Of a DNA stretch of 64,000 nt, positions 18,556-27,911 are shown in pieces (position 1 is the stretch's first letter; each line of letters opens with the position of its first letter). The notes beneath the pieces were generated by a model. That model was given only the letters and a program-made list of their open reading frames with translations. It did not search any database and was not told the origin of the DNA. This DNA comes from an uncultured Bacteroidales bacterium (GTDB lineage Bacteria; Bacteroidota; Bacteroidia; Bacteroidales; Bacteroidaceae), in contig CADCAG010000004.1 of NCBI GenBank assembly GCA_902799355.1, positions 42,772-106,771 on the forward strand, read 5' to 3'. Made by a program: the position numbers and the translations under genes.

Positions 18556-20575
18556 AAATGTCCTTTCTTTCTGAATATGCTAGTTCTCCAGCCTCTAAAC
18601 TGTTTAATGTTATCTCATAGTTTTCAATCGTTTTACCATCTACGTCCTTTAGAGCTTTGGCTGTCGGATATCCACTATATATGTTGAAATGAGGTCCGTC
18701 TGCTTCTATCTTTTTTTCGGTATATAGAATATAGTCTGGTTTTATCGAACCTCCTATCGTGTTATTATGTGTAGAAATAATTACTGGCATATTTTCAGCC
18801 ATCTCCTTGATAAACTTATTTACTTCGTTCTTCAAGAAGATATTGTCAAACGAAGACTCTGGCTCATCAATAATGAGAATGTCACACAGAATAGCGTCCT
18901 TGATTTTCTGTAAGAAGTTAAACTCCGAACGCTCTCCACCAGACACGGGCAACCCCGATGAATTAAGGATTCTATAGTCTATGGCTGCAAACAATTTATA
19001 AATGCGGTCAGTCTCAACACCAGCCGCTTTTAACTCCTCTAAATACAGAACAGGATTTCCATACTTCGCAAACGCATTGATAAGTGAAACCTGTTTCAGT
19101 CCGACAGTTTTCAAATCGGTAGCATTCGCAAATGGACGTGCAGATACACTTATGGTGAAATGTCCTGCCTTCTCTGTACTAATTATTTTGTTTTTCTTAA
19201 CCGCTATGGCTATTTGGTTAAACACCTCACGTTTTTTCTTATTGATGAAGTAATGGAATAAGTCTATATCAGGAATACGAGGTGCCGCTGATTTTAATTG
19301 TAACGACTCCTTTACCATCTTAATCATGTTATTGACCTCTTTGAAGTACTGATCCTGAATATTTTCTTTCCGACATCGTTCTATCAGTTCTTTCAAGAGT
19401 GCCTTCAGTGAGGCTTCGGGCAAATGCTTATTGATAATAGGCTTGTAGAGTTGTGATTCTAATAATGTCAGTGTTGCTTTGATAAGTCTTTTTATCTCAT
19501 CATGATTTTGCTCTTTGAAATCGCTCTCATTAAACAATTTCGACTTTGAGAACACATCGTTTACATCACTCTGTTGGGCAGAAGACATCAACGCTTCAAG
19601 ATATTTCTGCAATTTCATCTCGTCTTCATCAGCAGAACAAGTCTTCAGCATATCTGTAACTATAGCACTAAATTCATGCAAGTAATCTTCTGCCGAGTTC
19701 TCTTGTCTAACCTTCAGGTCATTTTCAAACTGGTCTGAGTCGTTCTTGCCAGTATTGAGCAATTCAAACTGTTTGATGTATTTAGGCTTTCCATCAATAC
19801 GATTAGCAATGGCATTTAACGTATAAGTCTTTCCTGTAGAGCGCTTCCCAAACATAATATTGAGCCCTGTTGACAACATCTGCCCATTTGGAAAAATCTG
19901 AAACAGTTTGACGCCTTTTTCTGAGGTTAGTGAAACTTTTGTCTTATCCATAAGGCAGAGTTTCAGCGTGTTGACATTTACCTGGTCAACATCAAAAAAA
20001 GTATGACTGACGGGATACTGATCTGGAGTAATACCTTTTTCAACTCTGAAATCGCTGAAATAGACTGGAGTAAGTTCCGACTCCTCCTTCTCCATATAAA
20101 TAAACTTCTTGACGCTCGAAACTTCACCTGCTATAATGTTCCTCCCAAATTTCTTAATAATATCTTTGTGAAGTTTTGGATCCTTTTCATAATGTGGTAT
20201 GAGTAAATACCTACTCAAGTCATCAAATATCCGTATGAATGTGTCGTAAGTAATAAAATCTTCTTGTGTTTTAATAAGATTCTTTACTTCTTCACACTTC
20301 GTATTAAAGCCAAATAAAGTACCGTCATCATTATTCGCTATAACAAGAATATGTCCTTTTTCCAAATCCACCTCAATACCTGGTAGTACAATGGTATTTG
20401 GCAAAGCATTCTTTATCTCTTGAAACTGCGGGTAGTCAAACAGGTTGTGGTTTGTTATGGCAATGACATCCAGACCTGTCTTCGCTACATAATCCACTAA
20501 AACGTTTTTGTCATACGTAAACAATCTGTCCGACACAGATGGTACTGTATGAATATGTAGATCGCATCTTTTCAT
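18536..20575 (-). CDS. PHP phosphoesterase domain fused to ABC/SMC-type ATPase
   Basis: A 679-residue cytoplasmic protein. Residues 1-180 form a PHP metal-dependent phosphoesterase domain: CDLHIHT (H7, H9), ITNHN (H43), PGIEVDLEKGH (E68, H75), IPHYE (H128) and FSDF (D175). The last motif lacks the usual His after the Asp. From about 215 there is an ABC/Rad50-like ATPase split by a helical region: Walker A FGKRSTGKT (243-250), signature VSGGERSEF (544-552), Walker B DILIIDEPESSFD (from about 565) and H-loop IISTHNN (about 600). The architecture recalls PHP/TrlF-type ATPases and nuclease-ATPase defence proteins. It starts 8 bases after the giant NTPase gene. Confidence 0.85.
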   Translation of the reverse strand: MKRCDLHIHTVPSVSDRLFTYDKNVLVDYVAKTGLDVIAITNHNLFDYPQFQEIKNALPNTIVLPGIEVDLEKGHILVIANNDDGTLFGFNTKCEEVKNLIKTQEDFITYDTFIRIFDDLSRYLLIPHYEKDPKLHKDIIKKFGRNIIAGEVSSVKKFIYMEKEESELTPVYFSDFRVEKGITPDQYPVSHTFFDVDQVNVNTLKLCLMDKTKVSLTSEKGVKLFQIFPNGQMLSTGLNIMFGKRSTGKTYTLNAIANRIDGKPKYIKQFELLNTGKNDSDQFENDLKVRQENSAEDYLHEFSAIVTDMLKTCSADEDEMKLQKYLEALMSSAQQSDVNDVFSKSKLFNESDFKEQNHDEIKRLIKATLTLLESQLYKPIINKHLPEASLKALLKELIERCRKENIQDQYFKEVNNMIKMVKESLQLKSAAPRIPDIDLFHYFINKKKREVFNQIAIAVKKNKIISTEKAGHFTISVSARPFANATDLKTVGLKQVSLINAFAKYGNPVLYLEELKAAGVETDRIYKLFAAIDYRILNSSGLPVSGGERSEFNFLQKIKDAILCDILIIDEPESSFDNIFLKNEVNKFIKEMAENMPVIISTHNNTIGGSIKPDYILYTEKKIEADGPHFNIYSGYPTAKALKDVDGKTIENYEITLNSLEAGELAYSERKDIYETLKN

Positions 20576-20583
20576 AATAAGTA

Positions 20584-23500
20584 CTAATTTGACAAATTAA
20601 CCTCTTCTGATACATTCCAAAACAAATCAGGGAATCGCTTTTCAAGTTTGTTCTTAGTCTCATTGTCAGAACAAAAGTTTTCTATATCATATATTGGGTC
20701 AGTAACATATTCTAAAATATGTTTTATGTTTGAATCAATGTCACCACTATTAATTTTGAAACGTTCAATAGCCAAATCGAATTGAATTGTGTCATTTTTA
20801 AGATCATCATCTAGATAATACATTTTAGAAATCATGTCTTTATAGGCTTTCCCTTCCCTATGCACCTGTTTTGCCTTACGGTAGGAAATCAAAGCCATTT
20901 CTCCAGAATAGTTTGATAAGGTATAATGAACATTGGGCTTATTAATAGTGGTAAGAACCATTTCAAAGAATCTGTCAGAGATGTTGTTACATTTGCATAG
21001 TTTTTTATATAAGTCAGAAACCTCTATGAGGTCTACTCCATTTTTACTTAAGGTCTTTTTTATTTCTTCCTGCACAAAATGGTATCCAATAGCTTTATAC
21101 TGACATTTTTTATCATAATATGGACATTTACTACGCCAGTCATTGCGTAATTTGTCTATTAGAGTCTTGTTATCTGAACTTAGTTGTTCATAATATTTTA
21201 GTTGCTCAGAATAACAAGCAGTTTTGTCTGATTGATATTCGCAATGACTACAGAAATTATGCAATTTTGACAAGTTGTCATATTCAGCAAATAATGATTC
21301 TTTTTTTTCACCATCTTTGTTGCTCTTTGTATAGATGGGGCTGCAATCATCAAATACTTTATAATACTTATATAATGCATCAAACAGAATGTTCCAGTGA
21401 TTCAAGTCTCTATATATATTCCCCATAAAAGAATTGGTAAAAAGCGTAGTGGAAGTATATGGAGTAATAGTACTCAAAATATTTGTTAAACAGAAAAGGG
21501 AATCCTTTATTAGAAATTCTAACAAGTTCATTCTATGTGAAATACAGTCTTCATCTTGGTCAGAATTATTCAAGAAATGGATTGAAGGGAAATATCTCAT
21601 CCATTTTTCTTTACCACCACAGGAACCATTAACGGAGGGAATTAAATATTGGCATATATATTTTGTATAATCAATAGTGTCTTGATGAATATTATTATGA
21701 ATATCTTTAAATTCAGGAAATGCAATCTCAAGAATATGTCGGTTTAATAACGTCTTAAACCTTAATGATAATATACGTTCGTATATCGTATTTGAATGAC
21801 GTAAGGCCCCCATTGACAAATTATTATATATACCAACCAATCTATTTTCAAAATCATCATTACGCTCTTCCAGATTTTTCCAAGAGAAATGTATAGACCC
21901 TTCTTCAGGAGAAGAATATGCTATGATGTTCTGCCTAACATCGGTAAAATACGGTTCCAACTTTGCAATATCATTATCAGGAATGAAGCATATGTTTATC
22001 ATCTCATAATAAATAAGCATTATTTCTTCAACATCAGGGAAAAGAGATAGCCGATTAAGAGAAATATTTTCATACATTTGGGCGTAGAAAATCCATTTTA
22101 ATCTTTGTATCTCAACAATATTAATATAATTGTAATGTGAATATAGACTAATTAGACATTGCTTGACCAATCGGTTCTTAATTTCATTTAGAAATTCACC
22201 CATAAGAACTTTTGCTTGCAACATTTCTCTACAAGAATTGCCCATTTGTGATGTAACACGTAGATAGTTTTGAAAGACTCTTAGTATTTTCTTTAAGCTT
22301 CCTGCAGCTTTCTTCAGTTCTCCACCATACTTAAAACATATGTAAGCCTCCCAGTAGTATAATATACAAGTTTCTATTTTTCCTAATTCCAGTCTTGATT
22401 TATTTATAAGATGGTATTTTTGCTTTAATTTGATATTATCAATATCTCTATTCATCTCACCCACATCGTGCAAAAACATTGACAGAAATTCTGCAGTAAT
22501 CGTATCTTTAAAATGATGACCATTTTGAGGATTCGAAAGATTAATATTTTCTATACTCAAGTCAGAACAACTTAACATTGTATTTCCCAAACAGTCCAGA
22601 ACCTCTCCAAGTTGTATCATATGATTTGTTCTCATTGATTTTGCACTTCCGCCTATTATGATTTGTTCCAGAATGACAATGGCTTTGCTCGTTTTCGAAT
22701 CACCGTGCAGCTTGATTAACTTCAACTTTTCCTTTTCAATATTAATACCAAACAGATTCCTCATCATAATTCGTAAGCTGCGATTGTAGAATTTACATGA
22801 AAGACATGGCATAGTCTGATTCTTTATCCATTTGCATTTCCTATGCTTATTACATTCTCTGATGTCATTAGGACTAAGTGATTTGATTTTTTCTTTAATA
22901 ATTGTCTCTTTGAAAAATGAATTCACCAATTGTTTGATAATATTTTTTTGTATATTATCATCTATTTGAATATGAATATCACCTTCTTCCACGTCTATAA
23001 ATGTGCTCTGCTCTTCATTAGTTTTTAATACGGAATCAGGTAAATCGTTAATTGCGTTTAGCATTGGTTCGTAATATTCATAACATTTGTTTTTACTGCA
23101 AAAATCATGTAATTCTCTTCTTATGTCAAATGCGAAATAATAAAGGCTTTCAAAGAAACTTTCTTCTATATCCTTCGTCAACTTATTCCTTGTAAAATTA
23201 AAGCCAACAAGTCCGTTCTTATAAAACATGATATCCCCTAACCTTCTATAGAAATCAGTTGAGATTAGGAATTTCTCTTTACTATTTGTTGTCCTGTGTA
23301 TATATAGAAACTCATTCTCGATGATATCTATGTTTGTGCGGGTTATTCCTCCTAATTCTATTTTTTCATTTATAAACAGTTTTGCCAAAAGTGCCTGATA
23401 AATTGTTTGTGTATCTTCTATCATTGATAATTTTTGGATTGTATTATGCTTCAATGGAGTCAAATGATATGAAAACTCTGAAATGAAGTCATCTCCATCT

Positions 23501-26409
23501 ATTTTGTATTGGAGTTTTTCATTTGAGCTATCTAATAGCGGGTAATTTATTTCATTAAACGAAGTATCCTGTGTTGGCTTGGATTGTATTTTTGGCATAA
23601 CATTCTCGAAGAACTTTTCGTTTCCTTTTTTGGTAGATAATATTGCACTATAGTTTGGCCATTCTACCTTTTGTTCTATGTTGAAATTTAAGCCAAATTC
23701 TTTCTCATCGAGTTCACGGAATTTAAACAATATATGTATAATCTCTCCATAAATATTATATGCGGAAGATATTGTGCGTCTTTTTTCAAAAGCAAGTCCC
23801 AATTTAAGCATGATCCTAATAGTCGCTAAAATATGAGAAGCCATATGAATATCATCTGTTTTGGGGAAAGATTCTTTATTAGAAACTCGTAAGGCTGTTT
23901 GATATTCAAAGATGGCATTATTGTAGTCTTCATCTGCCATGTGAAGGTCGGCTAAAATATGATGGATTCCTGCTAAAGAGTCTGGAGAAGTAATCTTTTC
24001 ATCCTTTAGAGTCTTAATATGGCTGTTTAATAATTCATAATAATGACTCTTAACTGTCTGAGACTCATCTAAAGTAAAATTGAAAATCGCAGATACTTCT
24101 TCTGATATCTTTGAAGCAAGAGAAATTTCCTCAGAGATTTGTTTTCTGAACTTGTATTGAAATAAACCACAAGGAATCTGAATGATATGGGTCTGTGTCA
24201 GATAAGTTAAAATGTAATTAATGAAACTTCTGAATTCTGGTATCTTATACACCTCTAACAATTCTGGAGTCTGTTCGATATTCCTCCATGAGAAGCCGCC
24301 TGTATGGTATTTGTAAATGTGATTTATCAAATATGAAGCTGAAATCAAAAGTTTGTCACCAAATTGATCGGCATCTGTTATTATTTGATTAACAGGATAG
24401 GATATGTAATGAATAAAGCCAATAATTCTTTGCTCTTTCTCACTAAAAGACAAAAGATATTTACATGATGACGGAATATGAATATCCACATCGGTATTTT
24501 CTAGCGGTCTCCTTTTAAATATCGAAGTTGTTAATTTAAATTCTTTCTTATTCCTCAATGGCCTCACATAACTCTCAAATGTTAACCTCATCTTTTTAGG
24601 TGAGCCATTACTTACATGGTATAGATATGCAGAAAAGTGATATAGAAATACTATAATTTTATCAATACTGATACGTGCCTCATCAAATACATCTTTTCTT
24701 TGTTCTATTCCATATTCTTTTGTGCCTAAAATCACCTCAGAATAAGTTGTAACTAAATATTCATAATATAATTTCAAATTAATGTCAATATTAAAATATG
24801 AAGTGTCTTTTAATTTACATTCAACAAACTTGTCTACGACCTTCTCTTCAATATAACTCTGTGGAAGTAATTGTCTGGAAATAAATGTCTCCGTATTATA
24901 CATAACATCTCTTTCACTTTTTTCGTTTTTACAAAAACTCTCCACGTAGATTACACCATTAAAAAGGCTTGATACCGCAGATTCTCTGTCTGTCAAGTCT
25001 GCAAGGAAACCGTCATACATTTCTCGTCCTGCGATAAATATGAATTTTGCTTTAGCAGTGGTTGTGAAATACTTCATATTTGCGAGTAGATGCATAACTG
25101 TAAATTTCCTTTTTCGGGATGTACCGCCACTTGTCAGATATTTTTCATTCGAAAATTCTGGAACATGATCTCTTTTCTCTATAGGAGTTTCAATTTTATC
25201 CAGTTCGTCAAAAACAAAATAAAATGTCGGATGAAAAAGATGTTTTTCTATACGATCAAGAATGTCAATTAGCTGGGACTCTATATCTCGTGTGTTTGCA
25301 AGTGAATAATTATATGCGGCCTTATGGGCAAAAAAACCAGAGATAATTTTCTTATAGCTAATATTACCTTTTTTTTCTTGATAATAGTATGCGTCTAACC
25401 TCTTACTCAGCCTTCGAAGCTGAATGAAAATTCTAATTTGATGGAAAAAGATAATATAGGCCAATATGAGGAAGCCCACCAGTACTATAAGACCACTTAT
25501 GCAAACGTCGACTTCTATTCCATAATAGTAAGGTGTTATAGGAAGTTGTGATGAGACATTATTAATTAATTGTCTAAAGTATGAGAGTTCACAAGAATTG
25601 TCATGATTATGAAAATGGGTGAATAATAATACAAAAAAAGACGATAAAATATATAAAACAAATAATTCAGCATTAGCAATAGGAGAAAGAATGTAATTGC
25701 GATATTTTTTGTAAAGTTGTGAAGTTAATACGCACAAAATGTTTCTTTCATCCAGAATTTCCTGTCCCAAATTGATATTTATACTTATATGAGAATATTT
25801 TTTGTACTTTTCATTAGACCCATATATTAGATTGTTTATTCTATCCCATTCCTTTGGCTCTAACTTTTTCCACACTGCGATAAATGCTTTTACATAACTT
25901 ATTATTCCTTTAATATCTTTTTTACCATGAACATATCTTTTCCCTGCGACTAACCTGAATTTGTATTTCTTAAACTTCTCTTTTATCTTATAATAATGAC
26001 ATATACACCATAAAAATGATAAACTGATGCCCAATAATGGAATAACTGCCATAAAGTCTTTTGAGGGCATAAAAAGTATTAATGAAAATGCTATGATTAA
26101 AAAGACGAATCCGAAGAAATTTACTCGGAAGCCTGGTTCTCCAACGAGTTCAAACAGCACTCTGTTAACAAAACTCGTTTTTCCCATCCCTCGATATCCT
26201 GTTACAAGATAGACACCTCCATTAGTTTTTTCCTTTGTGAGCCACGACTTTAACTTCTCAATAATCCTATCCCTGCCAATAATATAACCAGGAGTTGAAT
26301 TATCAATGTTTCTTGGAAACCATGATTTATGAACGAAAGTAAAAGAAGGAAGTGGTATATTAATCCTCTTTACTTTAGAACTATAGCGCTCAAATGAATC
26401 TTTAGTCAT
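20584..26409 (-). CDS. Giant KAP-like membrane P-loop NTPase with helical-repeat C-terminus
   Basis: A 1941-residue protein. A P-loop NTPase occupies about 40-480: GYIIGRDRIIEKLKSWL, Walker A TGYRGMGKTSF (71-78), Walker B FYFVFDELDK (396-405), and FIFIAGRE (456-463) as the sensor region. Four membrane segments (about 98-114, 119-140, 249-266, 301-323) lie between Walker A and Walker B, the hallmark of KAP NTPases (PifA, Kidins220). The remaining 1400 residues are helical with TPR-like stretches (HHILADLHMADEDYNNAIFEYQTAL). There are Cys clusters near 1180-1205 and 1715-1768. The gene is strongly AT-rich. The likely role is membrane-anchored sensing in conflict or phage exclusion (inference). 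Confidence 0.8.
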   Translation of the reverse strand: MTKDSFERYSSKVKRINIPLPSFTFVHKSWFPRNIDNSTPGYIIGRDRIIEKLKSWLTKEKTNGGVYLVTGYRGMGKTSFVNRVLFELVGEPGFRVNFFGFVFLIIAFSLILFMPSKDFMAVIPLLGISLSFLWCICHYYKIKEKFKKYKFRLVAGKRYVHGKKDIKGIISYVKAFIAVWKKLEPKEWDRINNLIYGSNEKYKKYSHISININLGQEILDERNILCVLTSQLYKKYRNYILSPIANAELFVLYILSSFFVLLFTHFHNHDNSCELSYFRQLINNVSSQLPITPYYYGIEVDVCISGLIVLVGFLILAYIIFFHQIRIFIQLRRLSKRLDAYYYQEKKGNISYKKIISGFFAHKAAYNYSLANTRDIESQLIDILDRIEKHLFHPTFYFVFDELDKIETPIEKRDHVPEFSNEKYLTSGGTSRKRKFTVMHLLANMKYFTTTAKAKFIFIAGREMYDGFLADLTDRESAVSSLFNGVIYVESFCKNEKSERDVMYNTETFISRQLLPQSYIEEKVVDKFVECKLKDTSYFNIDINLKLYYEYLVTTYSEVILGTKEYGIEQRKDVFDEARISIDKIIVFLYHFSAYLYHVSNGSPKKMRLTFESYVRPLRNKKEFKLTTSIFKRRPLENTDVDIHIPSSCKYLLSFSEKEQRIIGFIHYISYPVNQIITDADQFGDKLLISASYLINHIYKYHTGGFSWRNIEQTPELLEVYKIPEFRSFINYILTYLTQTHIIQIPCGLFQYKFRKQISEEISLASKISEEVSAIFNFTLDESQTVKSHYYELLNSHIKTLKDEKITSPDSLAGIHHILADLHMADEDYNNAIFEYQTALRVSNKESFPKTDDIHMASHILATIRIMLKLGLAFEKRRTISSAYNIYGEIIHILFKFRELDEKEFGLNFNIEQKVEWPNYSAILSTKKGNEKFFENVMPKIQSKPTQDTSFNEINYPLLDSSNEKLQYKIDGDDFISEFSYHLTPLKHNTIQKLSMIEDTQTIYQALLAKLFINEKIELGGITRTNIDIIENEFLYIHRTTNSKEKFLISTDFYRRLGDIMFYKNGLVGFNFTRNKLTKDIEESFFESLYYFAFDIRRELHDFCSKNKCYEYYEPMLNAINDLPDSVLKTNEEQSTFIDVEEGDIHIQIDDNIQKNIIKQLVNSFFKETIIKEKIKSLSPNDIRECNKHRKCKWIKNQTMPCLSCKFYNRSLRIMMRNLFGINIEKEKLKLIKLHGDSKTSKAIVILEQIIIGGSAKSMRTNHMIQLGEVLDCLGNTMLSCSDLSIENINLSNPQNGHHFKDTITAEFLSMFLHDVGEMNRDIDNIKLKQKYHLINKSRLELGKIETCILYYWEAYICFKYGGELKKAAGSLKKILRVFQNYLRVTSQMGNSCREMLQAKVLMGEFLNEIKNRLVKQCLISLYSHYNYINIVEIQRLKWIFYAQMYENISLNRLSLFPDVEEIMLIYYEMINICFIPDNDIAKLEPYFTDVRQNIIAYSSPEEGSIHFSWKNLEERNDDFENRLVGIYNNLSMGALRHSNTIYERILSLRFKTLLNRHILEIAFPEFKDIHNNIHQDTIDYTKYICQYLIPSVNGSCGGKEKWMRYFPSIHFLNNSDQDEDCISHRMNLLEFLIKDSLFCLTNILSTITPYTSTTLFTNSFMGNIYRDLNHWNILFDALYKYYKVFDDCSPIYTKSNKDGEKKESLFAEYDNLSKLHNFCSHCEYQSDKTACYSEQLKYYEQLSSDNKTLIDKLRNDWRSKCPYYDKKCQYKAIGYHFVQEEIKKTLSKNGVDLIEVSDLYKKLCKCNNISDRFFEMVLTTINKPNVHYTLSNYSGEMALISYRKAKQVHREGKAYKDMISKMYYLDDDLKNDTIQFDLAIERFKINSGDIDSNIKHILEYVTDPIYDIENFCSDNETKNKLEKRFPDLFWNVSEEVNLSN

Positions 26410-26421
26410 ATTCCCTTATTA

Positions 26422-27102
26422 TTAAAAATTTAAAAGTTCCTTGAGCATCATTATGTAATGATTTAGTTTTTTCTTAATTTCATCAATTTTGTCATTATAT
26501 TCTTGTTTGTTAGGATTATTACTATCACGAAGAACCTCTTTTGCTATCTTTTCGAATTGGCATAATAGTTCATCAATATTAGTATAGTGGGCAAAACTTG
26601 CAGAATGAGGGGAATTAATTATTTTTATATGATTCGATTGAAATTTAAAAAATTCATCAATAAAACCATCCGTTGTCTTACTATTATTCAGATAATTAAA
26701 ACACGCATCGATGTTATCTAGGATATCATTTAACAAGAAATACAATTTTATTTGGCTTTCATTATAGGTGGATTTACAATCTTTGTTTTTGTTGTTTTGG
26801 TTTACAAAATCATCAAATACATTTCGTATGGAACTATTTATAGAACTCTTCAAACTTTGATTAATATTAGAGATCTCACTGATTATTAAAGATCGTTCCT
26901 CTCTGTATTTATTATTCATATTACAAAACAAACAGAGAATTATTCCTAACAGGACAAACAATAATACAAGAAAAGTAATAAATACACACAAGCCGTATTG
27001 GGTGGTTTCTGTAGAAGAATTAACTATTCTTTCCATTAAAGAGTAATAGCCAGAAGTGTCCATATGACAAATGGAATCTACTTTACAACATGAGTAATAC
27101 AT
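26422..27102 (-). CDS. Membrane-anchored coiled-coil protein, first gene of the KAP-like operon
   Basis: Not recognised. It has 226 residues. One strong membrane segment lies at about 36-60 (YGLCVFITFLVLLFVLLGIILCLF) after a short Cys-containing N-terminus (YYSCCKVDSIC). A helical, Asn/Lys/Ile-rich cytoplasmic region follows, with coiled-coil potential at both ends. It starts the operon, ends 12 bases before the KAP-like NTPase gene, and shares its extreme AT-richness. It is probably a membrane partner or scaffold of the NTPase. No enzymatic motif is visible. Confidence 0.75.
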   Translation of the reverse strand: MYYSCCKVDSICHMDTSGYYSLMERIVNSSTETTQYGLCVFITFLVLLFVLLGIILCLFCNMNNKYREERSLIISEISNINQSLKSSINSSIRNVFDDFVNQNNKNKDCKSTYNESQIKLYFLLNDILDNIDACFNYLNNSKTTDGFIDEFFKFQSNHIKIINSPHSASFAHYTNIDELLCQFEKIAKEVLRDSNNPNKQEYNDKIDEIKKKLNHYIMMLKELLNF

Positions 27103-27174
27103 AAAAGATACTTTTTAAAATTATACTTTATAACAAATTAAACATTCGCACATACCATTTGGTATTTTTCTGTG

Positions 27175-27182
27175 CAAATGTA
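27175..27182 (-). promoter_or_regulatory. Candidate -7 box of the KAP-like operon
   Basis: On the - strand TACATTTG fits TAnnTTTG and would start transcription near 27168, about 65 bases before the first gene. No good -33 box is seen at the proper distance. A perfect ATACC-N4-GGTAT dyad (27152-27165) lies at the expected start site and could be an operator. Confidence 0.45.
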
Positions 27183-27457
27183 CAAATAATAATTATAATT
27201 ATCTTATATAACTGTGTTAAAATATTAAAAAAGCTGATATTTTATAGGAATTATACAATTATAAGGTATCCAATTAATAATATGAGTAGTTTGCATTATT
27301 AGGTAAGGCTTTCCTTTTTTCTGTTTTACTTTGGATCAACCGCAGAAATAGATTCCTGTTTTTCCTAATATACAAAGCAAATACACTATCGGATTCTGAG
27401 ATCATGGTGCGTAGATTCAACAAATACTATGTTGGCTGTATGGATAAAGATAGTAAT

Positions 27458-27729
27458 TTATAAGCATAATGTCGTATATGGAATGATATAAAGATTTATC
27501 AAATAGTCCAGGAATAAGGGGGCAAAATTGAAGTGACATCGTTGAGGTATTTCCTCAGGTTGACTTCCTGTATTACATTTTGAAACAGGGTGTGTTTGCT
27601 CCTGTGGTAATTGTAGGCCCGATAACTTCTTAATGACCAACTCCAAGAGACGGTCATGGCTATTATGGCAATTAACTGTACGTATAACCACCAATAATAA
27701 ATCGAATGAAAATGCCTATGATAGAACAA
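27458..27729 (-). pseudogene. Possible C-terminal remnant of an IS66-type transposase
   Basis: Two short overlapping reading frames on the - strand look like pieces of one broken gene. The frame from 27729 ends with VNLRKYLNDVTSILPPYSW, which resembles the conserved C-terminal end of IS66-family transposases (a xxPxxYLxDVLxRxP then LLPxxW pattern). No start, catalytic residues or inverted ends remain. The identification rests on this one segment only. Confidence 0.28.
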
Positions 27730-27826
27730 TGAATTACTTTACAAGTTTAAAGTCTGTTTCTGACTTGCTTTTCTTTATTATTTACCATATCAACATGTGA
27801 TGTTTTTTTGTATCGTAGTGTTTTAA

Positions 27827-27890
27827 TTGATATCATCGTTATGGTCTGACAGTTTAGCTAAACCGTTGCTCTTTTGAAAAGAGATATCAA
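27827..27890. repeat. Nested palindromes downstream of the RND operon
   Basis: TTGATATC (27827-27834) pairs with GATATCAA (27883-27890). Between them are a perfect 12-base palindrome GTTTAGCTAAAC (27852-27863) and CTCTTTT-G-AAAAGAG (27869-27883). They lie just after the last RND gene and may stabilise or end its transcript, although no clear T-run follows on the - strand. Confidence 0.45.
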
Positions 27891-27911
27891 CAAACAAACT
27901 TGTAACAGCAC

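Larger units (their letters stand above)
27183..27911. other. AT-rich intergenic region with gene remnants
   Basis: About 730 bases without an intact gene, separating the KAP-like operon from the end of the RND export operon. It holds the transposase-like remnant described separately, a cluster of palindromes near its right end, and otherwise only AT-rich sequence in which I see nothing further. Confidence 0.6.

Noticed and set aside
18262-20575. Calling the PHP-ABC ATPase and small gene a known two-gene defence system such as Gabija, PARIS or Septu
   Set aside because: Those pair an ATPase with a helicase, TOPRIM or HNH protein. Neither gene here matches such a partner.
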